From contig JAIPBH010000005.1 in assembly GCA_021739635.1 (NCBI GenBank), positions 175,172 through 239,171 on the forward strand: DNA of 64,000 bases. The letters run 5' to 3'. The notes under the pieces were generated by a model. It was not told the DNA's origin. It saw only the letters and a list, made by a program, of their open reading frames with translations, and searched no databases. The stretch is from Flavobacteriaceae bacterium (lineage in GTDB: Bacteria > Bacteroidota > Bacteroidia > Flavobacteriales > Flavobacteriaceae). Both the position numbers and the translations under genes were made by a program. Of the stretch, positions 53,478 to 61,539 are shown one piece after another; within the stretch, counting starts at the first letter, position 1, and each line of letters starts with the position of its first letter.

Positions 53478-55196
53478 ATGGAACACTTTGTAGTATCAGC
53501 CAGAAAATACAGACCACAAACATTTAAAGATGTTGTGGGCCAGCAGGCTATTACTAATACTTTGCTAAATGCTATTCAAAACGACCATTTAGCTCAAGCC
53601 TTACTATTTACTGGTCCAAGAGGTGTTGGTAAAACTACCTGCGCCAGAATTCTTGCTAAAATGATTAATGGCGGAAACGAAACTAGTGAAGAAGATTTTG
53701 CTTTTAACATTTTTGAACTTGATGCCGCTTCAAACAATTCTGTTGATGATATAAGAAGTTTAACTGACCAGGTTAGAATTCCGCCACAAGTTGGTAAATA
53801 TAAAGTGTATATTATTGATGAGGTTCATATGTTATCTCAATCGGCCTTTAATGCCTTTTTAAAAACTTTAGAAGAGCCACCAAAACACTGTATTTTTATT
53901 TTAGCAACTACCGAAAAGCATAAAATAATACCAACCATATTGTCTCGTTGTCAAATTTTTGATTTCAAGCGCATCACCGTTAAAGATGCCAAAGACTATT
54001 TAAAATACATAGCAAAAGAGCAAGATATAAATGCAGAAGATGACGCCTTGCATATTATTGCTCAAAAAGCTGATGGCGCTATGCGCGATGCTTTGTCAAT
54101 TTTTGATAGAGTGGTTAGTTTTTCTGGTAAAAATTTAACGCGTCAAGCCGTAACTGAAAACTTAAATGTACTTGATTATGAAACCTATTTTACAAGTACA
54201 GATTTAATATTAGACAATAAAATCCCTGAACTTTTAATACAATTTAATGATACGCTTTCCAAAGGTTTTGATGGGCATCATTATATTGCTGGTTTAGCAT
54301 CACATTTTAGAGATTTATTAGTGAGTAAAACGCCTCAAACTATTGATTTGCTTGAAGTTGGCGAACAAACTAAAGCCAAATATTTAGAACAAGCTAAAAA
54401 AGCGAGTCAGGAGTTTTTACTGCAAGGTATTAATCTGGCTAATGATTGTGATTTAAAATATAAAACCAGTAAAAATCAGCGCTTACTTGTTGAGCTTAGC
54501 TTAATGCAACTTGCCTCTATCACTTTTGATGGAGAAAAAAAAAATAGCAAACATTACATAATTCCGCCTTCGTACTTTAAAAATAAAGGCATTACTCCTA
54601 TTCCTGTTACCTTACCAAAAAACACTCTTAATGTTTCAATTGAAGAGAAAGCTATTGAGGTAACACAACATTCTCAATTAGTTTCAGAAAATGTATTGGT
54701 AAACGAACCTGCTAAACTTATTTTAAAATCTGATTTAAAACGCACATCGGGTTTATCGTTAAGTAGTATAAAAGCTAAAAAAGAACATCTCATCAAACAA
54801 ATGGATGTTATTGTAAATGAAGAAGATTTACCAAAAGAAGATTTTACCGAAGAACAACTTATAGAAAGTTGGCATACTTTTACTAAAAAACTACAAGCTG
54901 AAGGTAAATATAATTTAGCGTCTATTTTAAGTATTGACACACCAAAAGTTAGTGGTACAACCGTACATTTAGAGTTTCCTAATTCCACAAATAAAGTAGA
55001 ATTAGAACGTCAGCAATATGACCTTTTAGCGTTTATAAGAAAGGAATTAAACAATTTTGATATTAATTTATCAATAACCGTTAATGAAGAAAAAGAAAAG
55101 CAATATGCGTATACAGCAAAGGAGAAATTTGAAAAATTAAAAGAGAAAAACCCTAATATTGATACTTTAAGAAAAACTTTTGATTTAGATATATAA
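53478..55196 (+). CDS. dnaX: DNA polymerase III subunit gamma/tau
   Basis: Clamp-loader ATPase of 572 residues. It begins FVVSARKYRPQTFKDVVGQQAI with Walker A TGPRGVGKTTCARIL, Walker B VYIIDEVHMLS and sensor 1 ATTEKHKIIPTILSRC. Between Walker A and the ELDAASNNSVDDI segment, where most DnaX proteins have a four-cysteine zinc module, the sequence reads NGGNETSEEDFAFN with no cysteine. Residues from about 370 are the variable domain; the C-terminal end is helical. No frameshift signal was identified. Confidence 0.94.
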   Translation: MEHFVVSARKYRPQTFKDVVGQQAITNTLLNAIQNDHLAQALLFTGPRGVGKTTCARILAKMINGGNETSEEDFAFNIFELDAASNNSVDDIRSLTDQVRIPPQVGKYKVYIIDEVHMLSQSAFNAFLKTLEEPPKHCIFILATTEKHKIIPTILSRCQIFDFKRITVKDAKDYLKYIAKEQDINAEDDALHIIAQKADGAMRDALSIFDRVVSFSGKNLTRQAVTENLNVLDYETYFTSTDLILDNKIPELLIQFNDTLSKGFDGHHYIAGLASHFRDLLVSKTPQTIDLLEVGEQTKAKYLEQAKKASQEFLLQGINLANDCDLKYKTSKNQRLLVELSLMQLASITFDGEKKNSKHYIIPPSYFKNKGITPIPVTLPKNTLNVSIEEKAIEVTQHSQLVSENVLVNEPAKLILKSDLKRTSGLSLSSIKAKKEHLIKQMDVIVNEEDLPKEDFTEEQLIESWHTFTKKLQAEGKYNLASILSIDTPKVSGTTVHLEFPNSTNKVELERQQYDLLAFIRKELNNFDINLSITVNEEKEKQYAYTAKEKFEKLKEKNPNIDTLRKTFDLDI

Positions 55197-55206
55197 CCTA
55201 TTAATT

Positions 55207-55779
55207 ATGAAAGGATTATTTGTTTTTATTTTTATTATTTCAATCACCTTTGTGAGTTGTGATGGCAGACATAAAGCCTATCAAACACCTAAAGACAATT
55301 TAAAAGAACATAAGCTTTATAAATCATTTGCAGAGCATGTTAAATACATTCCTGAAGCCTATTTTGAAACCACAACAGATACTATTTTAAGTAATGGATT
55401 TCAAGTAAAAATAACATCTTATACTGATATGCAAACCAGTTATCTGCATGAATTTACAAAAGACTCTATTAATCATAAAGCGTATTACAGAAACATAAAT
55501 AATACTATAAGTATCTTAAAAAACAACAAAGAAATTACTTCTAAATTGATAACTAAAGATGTTTTAATAAGTTACAATAGTTCTTTTAAAAATGATTTAA
55601 AAAATAAAGTCATTCAAGGTATTTGGCTAAACCAATACGCATCAACAATAACTAATAAAGTAACTGTAAATGTGCTATTTCAAAAACCAGGCACCAATGA
55701 TAAAACCTATTATACTTTAAGTTTTAATGACAATGGCAGCTTTAATATTGTTGACGAACTAAAACAAGAATATATTTAA
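55207..55779 (+). CDS. Lipoprotein of unknown function
   Basis: Protein of 190 residues. Signal peptide with lipobox ITFVSC (about Cys18) followed by DGRHKAYQTPKDNLKEHKLYKSFAEHVKYIPEAYFE. The rest is mixed strand/helix (TSYLHEFTKDSINHKAYYRNI). I recognise no family. It lies 10 bp after dnaX and 1 bp before miaE, so it is in their operon. Confidence 0.78.
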   Translation: MKGLFVFIFIISITFVSCDGRHKAYQTPKDNLKEHKLYKSFAEHVKYIPEAYFETTTDTILSNGFQVKITSYTDMQTSYLHEFTKDSINHKAYYRNINNTISILKNNKEITSKLITKDVLISYNSSFKNDLKNKVIQGIWLNQYASTITNKVTVNVLFQKPGTNDKTYYTLSFNDNGSFNIVDELKQEYI

Positions 55780-55780
55780 T

Positions 55781-56362
55781 ATGCTAGGTTTAAAACTTCC
55801 AACAGATCCAAGATGGGTTAATATTGTTGAAAAAAATATTGAAGAAATACTTACAGACCATGCTTTTTGCGAGCAAAAGGCAACGAGTACAGCCATTTCA
55901 TTAATAGTAAGTTTTCCTGAATATACAGACCTTGTTCAAGAAATGACCGCTTTAGTAAAAGAAGAAATAAGTCATTTTAAAATGGTGCATGACAAAATTA
56001 TTGCAAGAGGTTGGACACTTGGTAGAGACAGACGTGATGATTATGTGATTGAATTAGTGAAATTTTTTCCAAAAGGTGGAAGCAGAACCACACAATTAGT
56101 ACATAGATTGTTGTATGCAGCGTTAATAGAAGCTAGAAGTTGTGAGCGTTTTAGATTGCTTTCTGAAGCATTAAAAGACAAAGAACTTGCCGAGTTTTAC
56201 AGAAATTTAATGGCAAGCGAAGCCAATCATTACACCATGTTTTTGGGTTTTGCACGCCAATATGGAAATAGAAAAGAAGTTGAGACCAAATGGCAACAAC
56301 TTCTTGAATATGAAGCCGAAATTATGAGTAATTTAGGTAAAAAGGAAACTATACACGGTTAG
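55781..56362 (+). CDS. miaE: tRNA-(ms2io6A) hydroxylase
   Basis: Ferritin-like diiron monooxygenase of 193 residues that hydroxylates the isopentenyl group of ms2i6A37 in tRNA. Ligand motifs: TDHAFCEQKA, KEEISHFKMVHDKI (E-x-x-H), LIEARSCERF and ASEANHYTMFLG (E-x-x-H). Its stop overlaps by 4 bp the 3' end of the convergent OMP gene. Confidence 0.9.
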   Translation: MLGLKLPTDPRWVNIVEKNIEEILTDHAFCEQKATSTAISLIVSFPEYTDLVQEMTALVKEEISHFKMVHDKIIARGWTLGRDRRDDYVIELVKFFPKGGSRTTQLVHRLLYAALIEARSCERFRLLSEALKDKELAEFYRNLMASEANHYTMFLGFARQYGNRKEVETKWQQLLEYEAEIMSNLGKKETIHG

Positions 56363-56886
56363 AATTTATAACCAACTCCAAATTGCATCGTTGAATTTTT
56401 AGCTTTAATACCTAGGTTTTCATCAAAAATATTTGAAATACCGTAAGTATATCTTGCATCAACAAATATCATGGGTGTTACATTATAAGATAAACCACCA
56501 ACGCCTGAGTAAGCAAAGTTTCTAATACCATCATCAACTTTATTGATTTTTAATCCCGCTTGAGGACCTATGTTGAAAAACATTTTTGGGCTAAGTTTAA
56601 AGTTAAATAAAATTGGCATTTGAATATAGTCTAATTGTAAATATTCCGGTTTTGCGCCTTCAGCAGAAAACTGTAATTCAGGAGTAATACTTACTTTATT
56701 TGATAAAGCATATTCAGCAAAAAAACCAATAACAAAGCCATTTCTGTGTTTATTATCTGGAAGTGAGGTGCCATCAAAATCTAAATTAGAAATATTTAAG
56801 CCTGCTCGCACACCAAATTTTCCTTCTTGTGAAAATCCATAAAATGATGTACCAAGTATTAAAACTAAAAGTAATATTTTTTTCAT
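56359..56886 (-). CDS. Outer-membrane beta-barrel protein (OmpW/PorT-like size)
   Basis: Protein of 175 residues. A signal peptide (cleavage near YGFSQEG) is followed by an 8-strand barrel-like pattern: FGVRAGLNISNLDF, HRNGFVIGFFAEYAL, VSITPELQFSAEGA, YIQMPILFNFKLSPKMFFNIGPQAGLKI and the terminal FGVGYKF, ending with an aromatic residue. It is a porin-family/OMP_b-brl protein. Its ligand is unknown. Confidence 0.85.
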   Translation of the reverse strand: MKKILLLVLILGTSFYGFSQEGKFGVRAGLNISNLDFDGTSLPDNKHRNGFVIGFFAEYALSNKVSITPELQFSAEGAKPEYLQLDYIQMPILFNFKLSPKMFFNIGPQAGLKINKVDDGIRNFAYSGVGGLSYNVTPMIFVDARYTYGISNIFDENLGIKAKNSTMQFGVGYKF

Positions 56887-56983
56887 AATTAATAGGTTTG
56901 GGTTAATATGTATTGTAAAAACAACAAACGAATATATATCTTATTATTAAAAAATATATATTAAAAAGGTAAAGTGCATAATT

Positions 56984-57889
56984 TTACTGTGTACTGCTAG
57001 AAACAGTATCATAATATATACTTTTAATGATACCATCTGCCAAACCAATTTTAGGCACGTAAATGTGTTTAGCTCCACTCCATTTCATGGAAGATAAATA
57101 AATTCTCATAGCTGGAATAATAACGTCTGCTCTATCTTGATTTAAATCTAAAATAGTAATTCTTTCATCATAAGAATAGCTTTGCAAAATATTATAATAA
57201 GAAGTTAAGTAGAAGAACGTTAAAGGTTTACCTAGTGCTTTACCTGAAACTTTAAATATTTTATTAATGTTTCCACCAGAACCAATCACTTCAATTTTTT
57301 CATACAATGCTGCTTGCGCTTTTATCCATAATTCTAATTCATTCCAAGCTTCATTTTTAACCATGTCATTAAGTAACCTTACGGTACCAATTTTAAAAGA
57401 TTTAGAAATTACTGAAATACCTTGATGAATTACTGTAAACTCGGTACTTCCACCGCCAACATCGACATATAAATATGTTTTATCGTTTTCAATATATTTA
57501 TGCAAATCTGTAGCAGCAATTATGGCTGCTTCTTCTTCACCTTCAATAATATCAATTCGTATTTTAGATTTTTTATAAACAGAATTAGCTACTTCTTTAC
57601 CATTTAAAGCTTCACGCATTGCAGACGTAGCACAAGCCTTAAATTTAACTACTTTGTGAGATTTCATCAATAATTTAAACGCCAACATAGTATCTGCAAT
57701 GCGTTGTTCATTTTCTTCAGAAATTTTTTGAGTTAAAAAAACATCAGAACCAAGACGAATTGGAACCCTTACCAATGAATTTTTTTTGAATAAAACTGGT
57801 TTTCCTGGTTCTTCAATGACATTTGATATAAGCAATCTTACGGCATTTGAACCTATATCTATTGCTGCATATTTATAAATTGTTAACAT
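56984..57889 (-). CDS. ppx: Exopolyphosphatase/GppA-like phosphatase
   Basis: Protein of 301 residues of the Ppx/GppA family (actin-like ATPase fold): N-terminal YAAIDIGSNAVRLLIS, VDVGGGSTEFTVI, VIGSGGNINKI. It is the short form, without the C-terminal HD region of E. coli Ppx. It could hydrolyse polyphosphate or pppGpp. It lies 1 bp after ppk1, so polyphosphate synthesis and breakdown are co-transcribed. Confidence 0.9.
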   Translation of the reverse strand: MLTIYKYAAIDIGSNAVRLLISNVIEEPGKPVLFKKNSLVRVPIRLGSDVFLTQKISEENEQRIADTMLAFKLLMKSHKVVKFKACATSAMREALNGKEVANSVYKKSKIRIDIIEGEEEAAIIAATDLHKYIENDKTYLYVDVGGGSTEFTVIHQGISVISKSFKIGTVRLLNDMVKNEAWNELELWIKAQAALYEKIEVIGSGGNINKIFKVSGKALGKPLTFFYLTSYYNILQSYSYDERITILDLNQDRADVIIPAMRIYLSSMKWSGAKHIYVPKIGLADGIIKSIYYDTVSSSTQ

Positions 57890-57890
57890 T

Positions 57891-59954
57891 TTATTTTTCT
57901 AACTTATTTAAATAATAATCATAAATAGCAAGTTGAGATCTTGTTTTATTCTTATCATTTTTTATGTATTCGTTATTTTGTGCTTCGTTAATAACTCTAG
58001 CTTTTACATTGTCATTCCAACATATTTCAAAAGTATCTAAAAGCTCTTCTTTGATACTTTCATCGTAAATAGGACAGCTTACTTCTACTCTATTTAATAT
58101 GTTTCTTGTCATCCAATCGGCCGATGAAATATAAACTCTTGGATTATTATTATTTCCAAAAATATATAGCCGTGAATGCTCTAAAAATTTATCAACAATG
58201 CTAATAACTTCTATATTTTCACTCATATTTTTAACACCTGGTATTAAACAGCAAATGCCTCTAATAATCATTTGTATTTTTACTCCAGCATTACTAGCTT
58301 CATACAGTTTATCTACCATATTGTAGCTTGTTAAACTGTTCATTTTTACTTTAATATATGCTGGTTTTCCAATTTCGGCATTAAATATTTCGTTGTCAAT
58401 TAAATTAAAAATTGCTTTTTGAGTGTAATGAGGTGAGGTAATGATATGTTTATATTTATAAATTTGGTAGTTTGTTTCAAAAAATGCGAATACTTTATTT
58501 ATATCTTTTAAAATACCTTGATTTGCAGTAAACAAGGTATGGTCTGTATAAATTTTGGCTGTAGATTCATTAAAATTACCGGTACTTACAAAGCCATAAC
58601 GCTTTATTTTTTTACCTTCTTCTCTTTCAATAACACACATTTTACTATGTACTTTTAACCCTTGTACACCAAATACTAAATGAATGCCTTTTTGCTCCAT
58701 TTCTTGTGCGTAATTAATATTAGCTTCTTCATCAAAACGGGCTTGTAACTCAATAGAAACAGTTACAAATTTTCCATTAATGGCAGCATTAATTAATGAG
58801 CTGGCAATATGTGAAATTTGAGCAAGTCTGTAAATAGTAATTTTAATAGTTTTTACTTTTGGGTCTAAAGCAGCTTCTCTTAAAAATTTAACTACATAAG
58901 AAAAAGTGTGATAAGGTGCATAAATTAAATGATCTTTTCTAGCAATGTCTGAAAAAATACTTCCTTCTAGATGCAAATCTTTTAAAGGTAATGGGTGAAT
59001 TTTACTGTATAATAAATCGGCTCGTCCTAAGCTAGGAAACCCCATATAATCTCGTCTATTATGATATTTTCCTCCAGGAATAATGCTATCGGCATTATCA
59101 ATTTTCATTTTAGACTTCAAATATTTTAACGTGTCTCTATCAATACTTTTATCATAAACAAACCGCACTGGTTGGCCAATTTGCCTATGTTTTACACTAT
59201 CTGAAATTTTATCAATAAAACTTTTGCTTAAGTCGCTTTCAAAATCAAGTTCTGCATCTCGTGTAATTTTTATCATGTGAGCAGAAATTGATTGATAATT
59301 AAAAATATTAAAAATATCATTCAAAAAATATCGTAAAATATCATCAATCATCACGATATAATCTTTGCCATCGTGTTTTGGTAATTGCACAAAGCGATTA
59401 ATTGTTTTAGGAATTTCAATTAGTGCATATTGCTTTTCAACATCATTGATGGTCATTTTAACAGCAAGGTAAGCTGCACTATCATTTAAATTTGGAAGAT
59501 CTATTAAGTCGTTTAAAATGATGGTTACTAATGCCGGACTTACAGTTTCTATAAAATAATTTTTTAAAAATTCGTGATGAAAATCTTGAATTTCGGTCTC
59601 ATCTATTCTAAAAATAGCTTCTTTTTTTAACCTTCTTTCAATATTCCTTAAAATTCTAAGGCTATCACTTTGCTGTTTAATAACTATTTTGGTGATATCT
59701 TCAAGTAATTCATTTGCATTAACGCCTCCTAATTGATTTTTTCCATCTTTACCGGCTTGCACAATTCGTTTTAAGGTAGCATAACGAACTTTAAAAAACT
59801 CATCAAGATTATTCGAAAAAATTCCTAAAAACCTTAATCGTTCTATAAGTGGTACCGATTCATCTTCAGCTTCTTGTAAAACTCTGGCATTAAATTGTAA
59901 CCAACTTATTTCTCTATTTATGTGTGTGAAGTTGTTCTTTTCAGGGTTTGTCAT
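57891..59954 (-). CDS. ppk1: Polyphosphate kinase 1
   Basis: Protein of 687 residues, complete for PPK1. It begins HINREISWLQFNARVLQEAEDESVPLIERLRFLGIFSNNLDEFF, and includes the catalytic segments GVQGLKVHSKMCVIERE (conserved phosphorylatable His) and RYGFVSTGNFNESTAKIYTDHTLFT, then ISSADWMTRNILNRVEVSCPI. It makes polyphosphate from ATP. It is followed by ppx 1 bp later. Confidence 0.96.
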   Translation of the reverse strand: MTNPEKNNFTHINREISWLQFNARVLQEAEDESVPLIERLRFLGIFSNNLDEFFKVRYATLKRIVQAGKDGKNQLGGVNANELLEDITKIVIKQQSDSLRILRNIERRLKKEAIFRIDETEIQDFHHEFLKNYFIETVSPALVTIILNDLIDLPNLNDSAAYLAVKMTINDVEKQYALIEIPKTINRFVQLPKHDGKDYIVMIDDILRYFLNDIFNIFNYQSISAHMIKITRDAELDFESDLSKSFIDKISDSVKHRQIGQPVRFVYDKSIDRDTLKYLKSKMKIDNADSIIPGGKYHNRRDYMGFPSLGRADLLYSKIHPLPLKDLHLEGSIFSDIARKDHLIYAPYHTFSYVVKFLREAALDPKVKTIKITIYRLAQISHIASSLINAAINGKFVTVSIELQARFDEEANINYAQEMEQKGIHLVFGVQGLKVHSKMCVIEREEGKKIKRYGFVSTGNFNESTAKIYTDHTLFTANQGILKDINKVFAFFETNYQIYKYKHIITSPHYTQKAIFNLIDNEIFNAEIGKPAYIKVKMNSLTSYNMVDKLYEASNAGVKIQMIIRGICCLIPGVKNMSENIEVISIVDKFLEHSRLYIFGNNNNPRVYISSADWMTRNILNRVEVSCPIYDESIKEELLDTFEICWNDNVKARVINEAQNNEYIKNDKNKTRSQLAIYDYYLNKLEK

Positions 59955-59974
59955 TATAAAAATCTAATTATTCA

Positions 59975-59982
59975 CAAATATA
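59975..59982 (-). promoter_or_regulatory. Candidate -7 box (TATATTTG) for ppk1
   Basis: Read on the minus strand, matches TAnnTTTG, 20 bp before the ppk1 start. Confidence 0.42.
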
Positions 59983-60041
59983 TTCTATTTATATAAAACT
60001 AGTAGGTTAATAAATTGTTATAAGAATGAATTTATAATATT

Positions 60042-60527
60042 TTATTCTTTTAAATCTTTTGGGAAAATTGTTGCAATAGTTCTACCTTTTTTTAATTCGT
60101 TCCAATTGTCAGTGTTAAATTCAATGATTGTAACTCCACAGGTTGGAACGTTTTCAATAAATACGTCTCCATAACTGTTTACAAAATTGGTGATTGCATT
60201 GTTATGGCCAAAAAGCATTAATTCATTAATTGAATTTTGACAATTTTTTATAACTTTTAACAAGTTTGCACCTGAAAAATCATATAAATCATGATTCAAA
60301 ACCAATTTTTTAGGGTTAAAATTAAGGTTTGAAAGAAAAATTTCAGCAGTCGTTTTTGCTCGAGTTGCATCGCTTGATAAAATTAAATCTGGATTAATTT
60401 TTCCAATAATCTTACAAGAAACTTTATGAGCGTCATAAAACCCTCTATTATTTAACGGTCTATCATGATCTGACACATTGTGTTCCCAAGATGATTTTGC
60501 GTGCCGTATTAATATTATTTTTTTCAT
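60042..60527 (-). CDS. SixA-type histidine phosphatase
   Basis: Protein of 161 residues of the histidine phosphatase superfamily, branch 2/SixA-like. It starts KKIILIRHAKSSWEHNVSDHDRPLNNRGFYDA, with catalytic RHA, second Arg/His in SSDATRAKTTAEI and MLFGHNNAI. SixA dephosphorylates phospho-His in signalling proteins; in this context a general phospho-His or small-molecule phosphatase is possible. It lies 87 bp upstream of ppk1 on the same strand. Confidence 0.9.
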   Translation of the reverse strand: MKKIILIRHAKSSWEHNVSDHDRPLNNRGFYDAHKVSCKIIGKINPDLILSSDATRAKTTAEIFLSNLNFNPKKLVLNHDLYDFSGANLLKVIKNCQNSINELMLFGHNNAITNFVNSYGDVFIENVPTCGVTIIEFNTDNWNELKKGRTIATIFPKDLKE

Positions 60528-60976
60528 AAAGTTCGATTAAATGTGATTATTATCGATAAAAAGTTGTTTTTTTCGATAAAATGCTTTTTATTTGTACATA
60601 GAATTCAGTTAATAAATGCAATATTATAGTTAAAAACATTAAACTGTTGTTATTATAATTAATTAGTTGAATAGCTTAAATAGTACTTTAAATTACAAAT
60701 ATTTGCAGTTAAACGATTATTTAAGTGATTTAACATATATGTTTGATTAAATAATAGGATATGAATTAATTTGTTGTACATAATATAAAATGAAATTATG
60801 ACCCCAAATCAAATTTCAATAAAATTTTCAACATTGTATATCAATGTTATACCTCACAGTTTTTTCCCTCGAAAACTTTTATTATGCTTATTTTTGTTAG
60901 TTGCTTAGTGCATCTAATTTAACTATTTAGTATCAATTATAGATTTAAAGTTTAAACATTATTTAATATATAAATC
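60528..60976. other. 449-bp intergenic region with few visible features
   Basis: Very A+T-rich gap between sixA-like (minus) and a plus-strand secreted gene. Two direct CGATAAAA copies are 20 bp apart (60554-60561 and 60574-60581), and a TATGTTTG box (60738-60745) matches TAnnTTTG on the plus strand, though it is 230 bp from the gene. A 36-residue ORF (60798-60908) looks fortuitous. Nothing else was recognised. Confidence 0.4.
60554..60581. repeat. Direct repeat CGATAAAA, 20-bp period
   Basis: Copies at 60554-60561 and 60574-60581, exactly 20 bp apart, 27-54 bp upstream of the sixA-like start. Two helical turns of spacing could suit an operator; may be chance in A+T-rich DNA. Confidence 0.3.
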
Positions 60977-61504
60977 ATGAAAAATAATATAAAATTATCT
61001 CTTTATTCATTACTGTTAATTTTTTTCTCTTCATCTGTTTTTGCACAAGAAAATAATATTTATGAATTAAATGCAACAAATGAATTATCAAAAGAAAATT
61101 CAACTTCTAATAAAAGTTTTAAAAATCAAAATAATTCTAATAGAGAAAATTTTTATGATTTAGCATTTAAACTTCATCCAACTACATATATAACTAATAA
61201 TGTAGCTAAAAAAAATAGTGGAAATGGTAATTATATATCTAAATTAATATTTAACGATACTAAATCTTTTAATTTATTGAAAGAGGCTAATTCTGATTTA
61301 AATAATGTTGAGTTTATATCAATCACATTAAGTGATGAAAATGATTTAAATAATAAATTAGACCTTTCGGAAATTAGAAATTTAAGCCATTTAAAATATG
61401 TTTTTATAAAATGTTATTTTAAGTGTACTGAAAAACAAATTAAAGAATTTATAAATACTGATTCTAATATCAGGGTTTTTTATACAACAGAAATTCCATC
61501 TTAA
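60977..61504 (+). CDS. Small secreted protein of unknown function
   Basis: Protein of 175 residues. Signal peptide (hydrophobic 8-20, cleavage after FAQ) followed by an Asn/Ser/Lys-rich stretch to about 55. The C-terminal part has leucine-rich-like segments (LNNVEFISITLSDENDLNNKLDLSEIRNLSHLKYVFIKC) and a pair of Cys (CYFKC), perhaps a small LRR-like fold. No family recognised. It is 35 bp upstream of the giant repeat protein and probably co-transcribed. Confidence 0.72.
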   Translation: MKNNIKLSLYSLLLIFFSSSVFAQENNIYELNATNELSKENSTSNKSFKNQNNSNRENFYDLAFKLHPTTYITNNVAKKNSGNGNYISKLIFNDTKSFNLLKEANSDLNNVEFISITLSDENDLNNKLDLSEIRNLSHLKYVFIKCYFKCTEKQIKEFINTDSNIRVFYTTEIPS

Positions 61505-61539
61505 AAGCATATCATAAGATCCATTTAAAAGTTTAAAAT

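Noticed and set aside
60798..60908. 36-codon ORF before the small secreted gene
   Set aside because: No paralogue, no recognisable signal or domain; A+T-rich chance ORF is more likely.
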